From Lachnospiraceae bacterium (GTDB lineage: Bacteria; Bacillota; Clostridia; Lachnospirales; Lachnospiraceae), in the NCBI GenBank assembly GCA_900753685.1, contig CAAEAB010000181.1, positions 1-49,682 of the forward strand: DNA of 49,682 nucleotides, given 5' to 3'. Both the position numbers and the translations under genes were made by a program. Shown here one piece after another: positions 35,990-43,918 of this stretch (position 1 is the first letter of the stretch; each line of letters starts with the position of its first letter). The notes under the pieces were generated by a model, which worked only from the letters and a program-made list of their open reading frames with translations, was not told the origin of the DNA and did no database searches.

Positions 35990-37543
35990 TTATGCAATTT
36001 TCTTCGAAAGCTCCATCAATTCTTCATTGAAAATAAAGTCATCCATAAGCCTTAAGTCTTTGGAAATTAACGGTTTAAAGTCCATCAGCGCGAGAACGTC
36101 TTTTTCAACGTCCACTCCCGGCGCTATCTCGATGAGCATCAGACCTTCTTTCGTCAATTTGAATACAGCCCGTTCTGTAATATAGAGAACTTCTTTATTT
36201 AAACGTTTCGCATAATTACCGCTAAAGGTAATCTGTTCTACATGATTCATGAACTTACAGTTCCTGCCCTCCTGACGAATATTGAGTTTCCCGCCTTCAA
36301 CAGACACATCCAGACCTCCGGCCGTAAATGTGCCGCAAAAAACAACCTTCTTTGCATTCTGGGTAATATTGATAAATCCGCCGCAGCCCGCAATCTTCGG
36401 GCCAAACTTGCTCACATTGATGTTTCCGTCTTCATCACACTGAGCCAGGCCAAGAAAGGCCATATCCAGTCCGCCGCCATCATAGAAATCAAACTGATAC
36501 GGCTGGTCCAAAATACACTCTGGATTCGCCACCGCGCCAAAGCTCTTGCCACCGGCCGGAACGCCGCCGATTGGTCCGGATTCCACCGTCAGCTTCAGCC
36601 CCTTAACGCCCTCTTCATTGGCCACACTTGCAATCCCCTCCGGAATACCGATTCCCAGATTGATGACCGCGTGACTTTGGAGTTCCAGCGCCGCCCGACG
36701 GCTGATAATCTTGCGCACTCCCAGTTCCATCGGTTTCAGGCTGTCCACAGGAACACGAATATCTCCACAGTAAGACGGATTAAAATGTTCGCCAAAGGTC
36801 TGCATATGATTTTCCGGTTCCGAAATGACAATCGCATCTACATAAATGCCTGGAATCTTCACAAGTCTCGGGTCGATACTTCCGGATTCCACAATACTCT
36901 CCACCTGGAGTATCACCTTGCCACCGGAGGCCTTTACTGCCTGAGCGATAGAGAGACTTTCCAGAGTTACCGCCTCCTTACGCATACAAGCGTTGCCGTC
37001 CGGATCGCAGTAGGTCGCCCGAATAAACGCCACGTCGATAGGAAAAGCTTTGTAATAAAGAAACTCGTCACCATCCAGTTCGATCAGCTTTACAATATCT
37101 TCCGTTGTTTTTGAATTAATCTTTCCGCCGTCCAGACGCGGGTCTACAAAAGTTTCCAGCCCCACATGCGTAATGGTTCCCGGTTTCCCCGCCGCTATAT
37201 CTCTAAAAAGATGGGTAATCACCCCCTGCGGCAAGTTATAGGCCTCTACCTTGTTTTCCACCGCAAGCTTCTGAAGCTTCGGCGTAAGTCCCCAATGGCC
37301 TCCAATAATCTTTTTGAGCATGCCCTCATGTCCAAGGTGATTCAACCCTTTATCTTTTCCATCGCCCTGTCCGGCCGCATAAACAAGCGTCAAATCTCTC
37401 GGACATCCCGTCGCCAGAAAGCGTTTTTCCAATGCCACTGTTAATTCTTCCGGATGATTACATCCAACAAAGCCGCCGACCGCAATCGTGTCCCCGCCCT
37501 TTACCAGCATCGATGCTTCTTTTGCACTCATAATTTTTCCCAT
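35990..37543 (-). CDS. acyl-CoA:acetate/propionate CoA-transferase (Pct/YdiF family)
   Basis: A class I CoA-transferase that moves CoA between short-chain acids, for instance acetyl-CoA and propionate, lactate or 4-hydroxybutyrate. The 517-residue chain fuses the two half-domains: N-terminal [19 protein letters not shown], and C-terminal [17 protein letters not shown], with the catalytic glutamate E321 in [13 protein letters not shown], close to E324 of the Clostridium propionicum enzyme. Ribosome site GGGAGG. It stands alone. It could activate 4-hydroxybutyrate for AbfD, but the acid specificity cannot be read from sequence. Confidence 0.9.
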   Translation of the reverse strand: MGKIMSAKEASMLVKGGDTIAVGGFVGCNHPEELTVALEKRFLATGCPRDLTLVYAAGQGDGKDKGLNHLGHEGMLKKIIGGHWGLTPKLQKLAVENKVEAYNLPQGVITHLFRDIAAGKPGTITHVGLETFVDPRLDGGKINSKTTEDIVKLIELDGDEFLYYKAFPIDVAFIRATYCDPDGNACMRKEAVTLESLSIAQAVKASGGKVILQVESIVESGSIDPRLVKIPGIYVDAIVISEPENHMQTFGEHFNPSYCGDIRVPVDSLKPMELGVRKIISRRAALELQSHAVINLGIGIPEGIASVANEEGVKGLKLTVESGPIGGVPAGGKSFGAVANPECILDQPYQFDFYDGGGLDMAFLGLAQCDEDGNINVSKFGPKIAGCGGFINITQNAKKVVFCGTFTAGGLDVSVEGGKLNIRQEGRNCKFMNHVEQITFSGNYAKRLNKEVLYITERAVFKLTKEGLMLIEIAPGVDVEKDVLALMDFKPLISKDLRLMDDFIFNEELMELSKKIA

Positions 37544-37560
37544 AATAATACCTCCCGCTT

Positions 37561-37649
37561 TATTGTTCTTTTCCCTTGAATTCTTAACCCGACTATATTG
37601 TACTAAAATAAATGCAACTTGTACAATAGTGTTTATTCATAGAACAATA
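37561..37649 (-). promoter_or_regulatory. CoA-transferase promoter with nested TATTGT(T/A)C half-sites
   Basis: Four copies of TATTGTWC occur: forward at 37561-37568 and 37596-37603, reverse at 37621-37628 and 37642-37649. The inner pair forms an inverted repeat with a 17-base gap. A promoter fits on the minus strand: TTGTAC, 18-base spacer, TACAAT, with both hexamers lying in the inner half-sites. A regulator bound there would block or reshape transcription of the CoA-transferase gene. Confidence 0.55.
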
Positions 37650-37696
37650 ACCGGAAGGTATCGTTTGAAATGACCAAACACAGCCCTCACGCTCTT

Positions 37697-38293
37697 TTAA
37701 CACGGTCGGCAGCAACAGCCGCACATCATATTTAACGCTAAAATCTGACAGCAAATATTATCCATGGACATTTCCGGGCGGCCATAGCCGCCAGCCATGC
37801 TGCCGTACCACTGACGACCGGATTGAAGCTGCTGCCAAAGCATCTGATACTGGGCATTGTTCGGCTCCATTTCCATCGCCTGACGGGCCATATCCTGGGC
37901 ACGAATATTGTTTCCTACCCCCGCATTGGCGATAGCCGATAAATAATACCACTGGGAACTCCGGCTCTGAATGCCCTCTAACACATTTAAGGCTTCTCTG
38001 AAACGCCGGCTATTTATAAAGTTGGCTGCCGCCTGCATCTCCACCGTATCCGAATCTCCGCCGGCCGTCCGGTTATCGTTATGATAACCGTAGGTTCTGT
38101 ATCCCTGTTCTCTTTCCTTCATAATCTGGGTATAGGCCTGCTGAATCTGCTTGAATTTTTCTTCAGCGGCTTTCTCCCCTGGCTTTCCCACATTGGCGTC
38201 TGGATGGTACTTTCTGCTCAACGTCCGATACGCCTTTTTTATTTCTTCATCTGTAGCCGATGGAGAGACCCCCAATATATCATAAGGATTCAT
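37697..38293 (-). CDS. J-domain protein with TPR-like and Cys-rich tail
   Basis: An N-terminal J domain ([35 protein letters not shown] present) should stimulate a DnaK-type ATPase. A helical segment at about 90-160 ([21 protein letters not shown], then [14 protein letters not shown]) looks like tetratricopeptide repeats. The end [11 protein letters not shown] has five cysteines and may bind metal. It lacks the Gly/Phe and zinc-finger regions of true DnaJ. The start at 38293 overlaps the end of the DUF5685 gene by 14 bases; an upstream start adding ten residues is less likely. Confidence 0.88.
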   Translation of the reverse strand: MNPYDILGVSPSATDEEIKKAYRTLSRKYHPDANVGKPGEKAAEEKFKQIQQAYTQIMKEREQGYRTYGYHNDNRTAGGDSDTVEMQAAANFINSRRFREALNVLEGIQSRSSQWYYLSAIANAGVGNNIRAQDMARQAMEMEPNNAQYQMLWQQLQSGRQWYGSMAGGYGRPEMSMDNICCQILALNMMCGCCCRPC

Positions 38294-39137
38294 CCTTGAT
38301 TTCCTCCGTTTTATTTTTATCATTTCTGATTTTCATGTACTTACTCCATACTCCAGCATACAGTATATTCCTCAAAATTTCAACATCAAAGGTGAGCGGG
38401 AGTTTCTCAAAGCAGCGGGCGCAGTCGGCCATCATCAAATCCAGCATGGAGAAGATCTGTCTTTCAAAATCTGGCCCCGTCCTGTAGGACGTCAGCGGAT
38501 TAAACCGATGTTTTTCAATATCCTTTTCCAAATCTTCGTAAGCATCCATCAGGTAAATAAACTTGCCTAAGTAAAAGCCAATCTCTTTAAGCATCTCGGC
38601 CCAGATATCATTTTTCCAATTCATAATTTCCCCGAGCATAGTGCCTGTCAATCCCGCCAGCAAATCCAGATCCTTTTCACCGGCACGTTCCGCCGCCTCC
38701 AGCCGATGAATATAGTTTTTTACCGCCCGGAATTGTCTCGGATATTTCACAGAAAGCCTCTTCATTTTTTTCCGAAGCAGCTTCATCTGTACCAGCGCCT
38801 CCGGCTTCCTGTCGTCCTTCCAATGATCTCTAGCCAGGTAATAGCTTAAAAGAACCGTCATGTCCGCCGCATAGCCCAGACAGGCATTTTCATAAATCTT
38901 TAACTTTCGTGTCGGATGGAGCTTGCACCGATAAATCCGCCCCCGGCCGATTTCCTCATCCTCATAAAGCGACATATGAAGCAGCGCCATAAAGGTCATA
39001 TCATTATTCAGGCATAATTGGGCAAAAGGGCCATATTTACGTTTTAATGTCTGACACAAACCGCAATATACCCCTCTGTATTCCCTATAGTCTTTAATTT
39101 TCAATTCCGGTTCATTAATTACGACATACCCAAACAT
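38280..39137 (-). CDS. DUF5685 family protein
   Basis: Recognised by the start [28 protein letters not shown] and the helical body; function unknown. It has 285 residues, soluble and nearly all helical. CGLC near residue 25, a cysteine in YRCKLHP and one in NACLGY suggest a metal site. The segment [21 protein letters not shown] carries spaced aspartates somewhat like isoprenoid-synthase helices; that is only a resemblance. It overlaps the J-domain gene, so the two proteins are probably made together and may act as client and chaperone. Confidence 0.8.
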   Translation of the reverse strand: MFGYVVINEPELKIKDYREYRGVYCGLCQTLKRKYGPFAQLCLNNDMTFMALLHMSLYEDEEIGRGRIYRCKLHPTRKLKIYENACLGYAADMTVLLSYYLARDHWKDDRKPEALVQMKLLRKKMKRLSVKYPRQFRAVKNYIHRLEAAERAGEKDLDLLAGLTGTMLGEIMNWKNDIWAEMLKEIGFYLGKFIYLMDAYEDLEKDIEKHRFNPLTSYRTGPDFERQIFSMLDLMMADCARCFEKLPLTFDVEILRNILYAGVWSKYMKIRNDKNKTEEIKDESL

Positions 39138-39146
39138 ACAAACCGC

Positions 39147-39542
39147 CTAACTTCGTCGAATAAAATCATTACTGCATTTCGGACAATGGATACTGATTTT
39201 CCCTTTCCCCTTCGGAACCCGAACCTTCTGCCTGCACTGGGGACATTTATAAATACGGTATCCCTTATTCCGTTCCATAGACTGCTTCTTGCCGGTAAAC
39301 CAGCCAGTCAGACGATAGTATTGCTGCAAAAAAGCCTGGTTTTCAGCATACCGTCTCGGAATATCCTTTGAAAGCATTCGAAAATAAATATAAATAATGA
39401 CTGCCAGTCCCACCCAGTAGAGAAGCGATACTTTGAAAAAGATTCCAAAAACAATCAAAATCAATGAGCAGACCGACAGTACCTGATTCATCTTATCTAC
39501 TCCATAGCGTCCCGCCATAAAACGCTGTAATCTGTTACGCAT
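39147..39542 (-). CDS. small membrane protein with C-terminal zinc ribbon
   Basis: 131 residues. Two adjacent membrane helices (about 19-36 and 40-56: VLSVCSLILIVFGIFFK, LLYWVGLAVIIYIYF), then a basic cytoplasmic region and a zinc ribbon with CPQC and CPKC (CPQCRQKVRVPKGKGKISIHCPKC). Function unknown; the ribbon suggests binding of nucleic acid or a partner protein. It lies between greA and the DUF5685 gene, with gaps of 27 and 9 bases. Confidence 0.8.
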   Translation of the reverse strand: MRNRLQRFMAGRYGVDKMNQVLSVCSLILIVFGIFFKVSLLYWVGLAVIIYIYFRMLSKDIPRRYAENQAFLQQYYRLTGWFTGKKQSMERNKGYRIYKCPQCRQKVRVPKGKGKISIHCPKCSNDFIRRS

Positions 39543-39569
39543 GACACATCGTCCTTCCCTTTATAATTT

Positions 39570-40073
39570 CTAAAATTTCTGAATCGGGTCCGAATCATCA
39601 TCGGGAATTTTCTCGATATTTTTGATGACAATATAATATCCCTGTTTGTCATTAATCTCCACATAAACCCGGTCTCCCACTTTATGCCCAAAAATCGCCT
39701 TGCCAATGGGTGATTCCGTACTGATTCGTCCCTCCAAAGAATTCCCTCGAATCGTTGTCACCAGCTTAAACCGCTCTGTTTCATCATCATCCTCAAAATA
39801 GACGTCTACCAGATTGTTTAAGCCTGCCTCGTCGTCCCTAGATTCGTCGGTAACAATCTTCGCCGTCCTTATCATTCTTTCCAGATAACGAATCCGGCTT
39901 TCGTTCTGATTCTTTTCCTTTTTTGCCGCGTGATACTCGAAGTTCTCGCTCAAATCGCCATGGGAACGGGCCTCCTTTACCGCCTCAAGAGCATTTTTGC
40001 GAACAACCAGTTTCCGGTATTCAATTTCTTCTTCCATTTTTTTAATGTCATTTGCCGTTAATTCATTATACAT
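39570..40073 (-). CDS. greA: transcript cleavage factor GreA/GreB family
   Basis: Gre factors enter the RNA polymerase secondary channel and trigger cleavage of backtracked RNA. The N-terminal coiled coil has the acidic tip in ARSHGDLSENFEYHAAKKEK (catalytic D and E present), and the C-terminal FKBP-like domain contains SPIGKAIFGHKVGDRV; 167 residues. It ends in a DDDSDP tail. It overlaps the aldolase gene by 8 bases. It may be a second Gre copy, which the window cannot show. Confidence 0.9.
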   Translation of the reverse strand: MYNELTANDIKKMEEEIEYRKLVVRKNALEAVKEARSHGDLSENFEYHAAKKEKNQNESRIRYLERMIRTAKIVTDESRDDEAGLNNLVDVYFEDDDETERFKLVTTIRGNSLEGRISTESPIGKAIFGHKVGDRVYVEINDKQGYYIVIKNIEKIPDDDSDPIQKF

Positions 40074-41112
40074 CTCTGCTCACCTGTTCTAAAATTTTTA
40101 ACAACGCATCCACATCCCCTTCCTGTGTGGCCCAGCTTGTGGCAAACCGTACCACTGTCCGACCATCGGGACGCTTTTCCCAGAAGCTGTACGACACTCT
40201 TCCGTCTAAAGCCGCAAGCTGACGGTCGTCAAGAATAACAAACTGCTGATTTGTCGGCGTATCCAGATAAAATGAATAGCCCGCCCCCAAAAGGCCCCGT
40301 TTAAGCTTCATCGCCATATCAATCGCATGACGGGATATTTCAAAATAAAGATTGTCTGTAAAAAGCGTATCAAACTGAATCCCCAAAATACGTCCCTTCG
40401 CCAGCAGCGCTCCTCGCTGCTTGATGCTTGTAAAGAAATGGGGAATCCGCCCTGGTTCCGGCAAAACGACCGCTTCTCCAAAAAGAGCGCCGACTTTCGT
40501 GCCGCCAATATAAAAAATATCGCAGTTCTTTGCAATCACTTCCAGCGTGACATCCGTTCCGTCCACCGCCAGACCATATCCCAGCCGGGCGCCGTCCAAA
40601 TATAAAGGCATATGATAAGCCCGGCAAATTTCATGCAGTTGCTCCAGCTCTTCTTTTGTATACAGCGTCCCATACTCCGTCGGATGGGATATATATACCA
40701 TTCCCGGCCAGACCATATGCTCGTGATTTTCATCCCCATAATAGGTTTCCATATAAGCCTTTAATGTCTCTGGCTCCAGCTTCCCCTCTGTCCCCGGAAC
40801 AGTCAGCACTTTATGCCCCGTCGCTTCCACAGCTCCAGCTTCATGGACGCTGATATGTCCCGTCTCCACAGCCACAACCCCCTCATAGGAGCTGAGTACA
40901 GAGCCGATCACCGTCGAATTTGTCTGGGTTCCGCCAACCAAAAAATAGACCTCTCCAATCGGACAACCGCAAGCCTCAAGAATCCTTTTTCTTGCCCTCT
41001 CGCAATAGATATCGGTCCCATACCCCGGCGTTTTTTCCATATTTGTTTCCATAAGACGCCGTAAAATGGCCGGATGGGCGCCTTCCATATAATCACTGCC
41101 AAAATGCTGCAT
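40066..41112 (-). CDS. ltaE: low-specificity L-threonine aldolase (PLP)
   Basis: Splits L-threonine or L-allo-threonine to glycine and acetaldehyde. The fold-type I PLP enzyme has 348 residues, with the Schiff-base lysine K206 in YIGGTKVGALFGEAVV, the cofactor aspartate in LYLDGARLG and TGHISVHEAGAVE near residue 84. The ATG at 41112 lies inside a palindrome that recurs in the promoter. It heads a five-gene unit running to the J-domain gene; a metabolic enzyme is an odd partner for the rest. Confidence 0.9.
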   Translation of the reverse strand: MQHFGSDYMEGAHPAILRRLMETNMEKTPGYGTDIYCERARKRILEACGCPIGEVYFLVGGTQTNSTVIGSVLSSYEGVVAVETGHISVHEAGAVEATGHKVLTVPGTEGKLEPETLKAYMETYYGDENHEHMVWPGMVYISHPTEYGTLYTKEELEQLHEICRAYHMPLYLDGARLGYGLAVDGTDVTLEVIAKNCDIFYIGGTKVGALFGEAVVLPEPGRIPHFFTSIKQRGALLAKGRILGIQFDTLFTDNLYFEISRHAIDMAMKLKRGLLGAGYSFYLDTPTNQQFVILDDRQLAALDGRVSYSFWEKRPDGRTVVRFATSWATQEGDVDALLKILEQVSRDV

Positions 41113-41174
41113 TCCCGTTACTTCCCTTCATCAAGTTTTACACCTGACTCTAATTATAACGAAAATGCAGCATT
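41103..41174 (-). repeat. inverted repeat around the ltaE promoter and start codon
   Basis: AATGCTGCATTccCGTT (41103-41119) and AACGaaAATGCAGCATT (41158-41174) are inverted copies with two mismatches, 38 bases apart. Each contains a near-palindrome AATGC-GCATT. One copy fills the promoter spacer and the other covers the ltaE start codon. It may be an operator pair or a leader stem that hides the start. Confidence 0.45.
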
Positions 41175-41181
41175 CTGACAA
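41153..41181 (-). promoter_or_regulatory. sigma-A promoter for the ltaE-greA-dnaJ-like unit
   Basis: Minus-strand TTGTCA (41176-41181, five of six), 17-base spacer, TATAAT (41153-41158, perfect). It is about 35 bases from the expected start point to the ltaE ATG. Confidence 0.8.
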
Positions 41182-41194
41182 TAGACGGATTTAT

Positions 41195-42628
41195 TTAGGC
41201 GCCAATCGCTCTGTCTTCCGTCTCTTTCTTATAATTTTCATACTTTTTCTTTTTATGCTTTTCATGGGACCATATATCATCCGCGCTCGGCTTCCAGCGC
41301 TGTGCATATTCCTTACATTTTGCACATAGATGCTCTACCGGCTCCGGAGATTCGAGGTCCGTGCTGTGCGCACCGGTCCGGTGTACCATTTCCTCAAGCA
41401 ATTCCGGATTTTCCAGCATCGGACATGGACGAAGATGATTTTTATTAAACGGCTGACCGTCATGATAGGCCATAAACAGCGGGCTCTGCAAGATTTCAAG
41501 AATCGACTTATCATGAATATTTGCGTTGGAATAGTGAATAAATACGCATGGCTCCGCATCACCGGCCGAATTGATATGGAAATAGTTTCGTCCTCCGGCA
41601 ATACAGCCTCCGACAGCCTCGCCGTCGTTCTGAAAATCCATCGGGAAGAACTCGATATCCGATTCGGCGGAACGGATATAACGGACTCTATCAATCATGT
41701 ATTTTCGCTGTTCCACCGTCGGAAGCAGTTCTGTCACCGCATTATTTCCCACCGGCATGTAATGGAAATAAAACCCAAAGCGGGCGCCCTTTTCCGTAAT
41801 CATCTTTAAGAATTCATCACTTGTCACCGCTTCAACATTATTTCTCGTATAACAGATGGAGGTCCCAAAAATAATGCCGTACTTTTTAAATAAATCCATG
41901 GCATTCATGACCGCATCGTAATGACCGTCTCCCCGGCGGGCATCGTTTGTCTCCACCGTGCCTTCAATCGACAGCTGGAAGGCAATATTTCCAAGTTGTA
42001 CAACCTCCTGACAAAATTCATCATCAATGAGGGTGGAATTTGTGTAAATAGAAAATTCCACATCATTATGCTTTTTGGCCAAACGAAGGATATCCTTTTT
42101 GCGAACCAGAGGTTCTCCGCCGGTCAGCATATAAAGATAAATTCCCAGCTCCTTGCCCTGGGAAATAATTTTATCCATATCCTCAAAGCTCAGATTATGT
42201 TTATTCCCGTAGGTTCCGGCCCAGCAGCCGTCACAGTGCATATTGCAAGCCGACGTCGGGTCAAACAAAATCAGCCATGGAATATTGCAATTATAAATTT
42301 CACGGTTCTTACGAATCATCTTCGTTCCCCGGATAAAGGCTTCAAAGCCCAGGTTCATAATCGCTGTTTTCGCCACATTCGGGTGGGTCTCATCCAACAC
42401 CCGATTAATGTAACGAATCCATTTATTATTCGGATCCTTAATCGCCGCTCTGACTTTATCATAATCCTCCCTGGAAAATCCCCTGCCCCAGAACTGCTCC
42501 GCCAAATCTACAGCCTCTAAAAATCCTTTTTCCCTATCCTTATCCACCTGTTTTAATACTGTATCCACGAACATTCCCACTGTTTTTCTCTGTACGGCGT
42601 GAGAAAAATTACTAATTGCTTTATTCAT
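41195..42628 (-). CDS. radical SAM protein with Cys-rich C-terminus
   Basis: 477 residues from the ATG at 42628, which follows GAGGAGGAGGAATCGT; a TTG six codons upstream is unlikely. The radical-SAM cluster motif is C128-C132-C135 (SACNMHCDGCW) with a GGEP motif (MLTGGEPLV). The C-terminal third has further cysteines (GGCIAGG, AEPCVF, RPCPM, CAKCKEY), as expected for auxiliary SPASM-like clusters. Substrate unknown; no small precursor peptide gene was seen beside it. It sits behind a TetR regulator with an operator-like palindrome. Confidence 0.85.
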   Translation of the reverse strand: MNKAISNFSHAVQRKTVGMFVDTVLKQVDKDREKGFLEAVDLAEQFWGRGFSREDYDKVRAAIKDPNNKWIRYINRVLDETHPNVAKTAIMNLGFEAFIRGTKMIRKNREIYNCNIPWLILFDPTSACNMHCDGCWAGTYGNKHNLSFEDMDKIISQGKELGIYLYMLTGGEPLVRKKDILRLAKKHNDVEFSIYTNSTLIDDEFCQEVVQLGNIAFQLSIEGTVETNDARRGDGHYDAVMNAMDLFKKYGIIFGTSICYTRNNVEAVTSDEFLKMITEKGARFGFYFHYMPVGNNAVTELLPTVEQRKYMIDRVRYIRSAESDIEFFPMDFQNDGEAVGGCIAGGRNYFHINSAGDAEPCVFIHYSNANIHDKSILEILQSPLFMAYHDGQPFNKNHLRPCPMLENPELLEEMVHRTGAHSTDLESPEPVEHLCAKCKEYAQRWKPSADDIWSHEKHKKKKYENYKKETEDRAIGA

Positions 42629-42663
42629 ACGATTCCTCCTCCTCAATATTTACTATCCATCGT

Positions 42664-42702
42664 AAAAAAAAAGACCGAATCTGTGAAGATTCAATCTTTT
42701 TT
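42664..42702 (-). terminator. terminator between tetR and the radical SAM gene
   Basis: On the minus strand AAAAAAGATTGAATC pairs with GATTCGGTCTTTTTT (two G-T pairs), a 6-base loop, then more T. It follows the tetR stop by 43 bases but also lies 36 bases before the radical SAM start, inside the leader of any transcript started at 42744-42772. Confidence 0.8.
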
Positions 42703-42719
42703 GTTTGTTTGATATATTT

Positions 42720-42741
42720 TGACATTTTCTTCTAAATGTCA
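42720..42741 (-). promoter_or_regulatory. operator-like palindrome TGACATTT-N6-AAATGTCA
   Basis: A perfect 8-bp inverted repeat with a 6-base centre, the size of TetR-family operators. It lies just past the tetR stop and directly after the -10 of a possible promoter (TGAACA 42767-42772, 17 bases, TATAAA 42744-42749, whose bases include the tetR stop codon). A bound repressor would cover the start point of a transcript leading to the radical SAM gene. Confidence 0.55.
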
Positions 42742-42744
42742 TTT

Positions 42745-43338
42745 TTATACAATATTTACCGATTTTTGTTCACCATTGCGGTGATAAATCATATCTGTCA
42801 ATGATTCGGATAATAGTACCTTCAAAGCTTCAAGAACCTCATCCACTTCCATCTTCATACCCTTTTGTATCCATTTGCTAATTCCGAAGCTAATTCCGTA
42901 AGCATAGTATTCCGCAATATTATCCATGGTCAGCATCGGATTTCCGTTATCCTCGTCCGCCATCCGCTCTCTCATAACATCCAGAAGCAATTCTTTAAAA
43001 AGCTCCCTCACAATTCGTTGAAAGATGACATCCTCATCTATTCTTGCCACATGCATATAGAATTTCTTCTCTTTCTTCATCGTCACAAGAATCAGACGGA
43101 TAGCCTCCCCAAGCATGTCACAGGCCATCAGTGTTCTGGCCGGTTCAATCAGCTCCTGCTTGAGAATATATTCAACAATATCGTATTTATCTTTAAAATG
43201 ATTATAAAACGTCGGGCGCTTTACATGCGCTTCGTCAGCTATTGCCTTGACGGTGATCTTTTCAAATGGCATCACGGTAATTAAATGCTTCATCCCCGCA
43301 GCCAATACTTCTTCTGTGGTCTGAGATTTCTGATTCAT
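42745..43338 (-). CDS. TetR/AcrR-family transcriptional regulator
   Basis: 197 residues. The N-terminal helix-turn-helix is TVKAIADEAHVKRPTFYNHFKDKYDIVEYIL at about 28-60; the rest is a helical ligand-binding and dimer domain resembling the DhaS-like TetR C-terminal type (VARIDEDVIFQRIVRELFKELLL). Ribosome site GAGGAGACAG. The ligand is unknown. The radical SAM gene downstream, with a palindrome between, is the probable target. Confidence 0.88.
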   Translation of the reverse strand: MNQKSQTTEEVLAAGMKHLITVMPFEKITVKAIADEAHVKRPTFYNHFKDKYDIVEYILKQELIEPARTLMACDMLGEAIRLILVTMKKEKKFYMHVARIDEDVIFQRIVRELFKELLLDVMRERMADEDNGNPMLTMDNIAEYYAYGISFGISKWIQKGMKMEVDEVLEALKVLLSESLTDMIYHRNGEQKSVNIV

Positions 43339-43395
43339 AGGCTGTCTCCTCTTGATGCTGCGCCGCTAAAATAAAATACGTCTCCCTTTATCCGC

Positions 43396-43424
43396 ATTTT
43401 ACCACTTTTTCTGTATTTTGGCAA
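43396..43424 (-). promoter_or_regulatory. sigma-A promoter for tetR
   Basis: Minus-strand TTGCCA (43419-43424, five of six), 17-base spacer, TAAAAT (43396-43401, five of six). It lies 58 bases before the tetR start and only 12 bases past the ilvN stop, with no terminator between. Confidence 0.75.
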
Positions 43425-43435
43425 ATTCCGTCCTT

Positions 43436-43912
43436 CTATTCATCCTTCTGAAGGGCGATTACACCTGTGCGTGCCATCTCAATAATACCAAAAGGCTGAA
43501 CAATCTTAATAAAGCTCTCGATGATATCCGGACTTGCATCCAGCTCAATAATCATACTTTTTGTAGATACATGGGAAATTTTCGCATTCATAATCATGCA
43601 GACTTCCATAATATCCTTCCGCGTTGTATTGTTATAGGACACCTTCATCATCAAAAGCTCCCTACAGACACTTTGAAGCTCTTTCAGGCGCCGCACCTTA
43701 ATCACATCAACCTTTTTATTCAACTGCTTTTCAATCTGATCGATGACCTTTGCATCCCCTGTAGAGACGATGGTCATGTTCGATATCTCGTTGTTCTCTG
43801 TTTCGCCAACAGCCAGACTATCAATATTGTAGCCCCGGCGTGCAAACAGCCCGGCAGTTTTTGATAAAACTCCGGCCTGGTTTTCAACCAGCACTGAAAA
43901 TATACCTTTCAT
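43436..43912 (-). CDS. ilvN: acetolactate synthase small subunit
   Basis: The regulatory subunit of AHAS, giving valine feedback control and raising catalytic activity. The ACT domain is at residues 1-75 (FSVLVENQAGVLSKTAGLFARRGYNIDSLAVG) and the second regulatory domain follows; 158 residues. Its ribosome site (AAAGGAG) lies inside the end of ilvB, with a 6-base gap, so the two are made together. Confidence 0.95.
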   Translation of the reverse strand: MKGIFSVLVENQAGVLSKTAGLFARRGYNIDSLAVGETENNEISNMTIVSTGDAKVIDQIEKQLNKKVDVIKVRRLKELQSVCRELLMMKVSYNNTTRKDIMEVCMIMNAKISHVSTKSMIIELDASPDIIESFIKIVQPFGIIEMARTGVIALQKDE

Positions 43913-43918
43913 CAGCCT

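Noticed and set aside
35946..37673. Long plus-strand frames opposite the CoA-transferase gene
   Set aside because: They are shadows of a well-supported minus-strand gene and show no recognisable domains.
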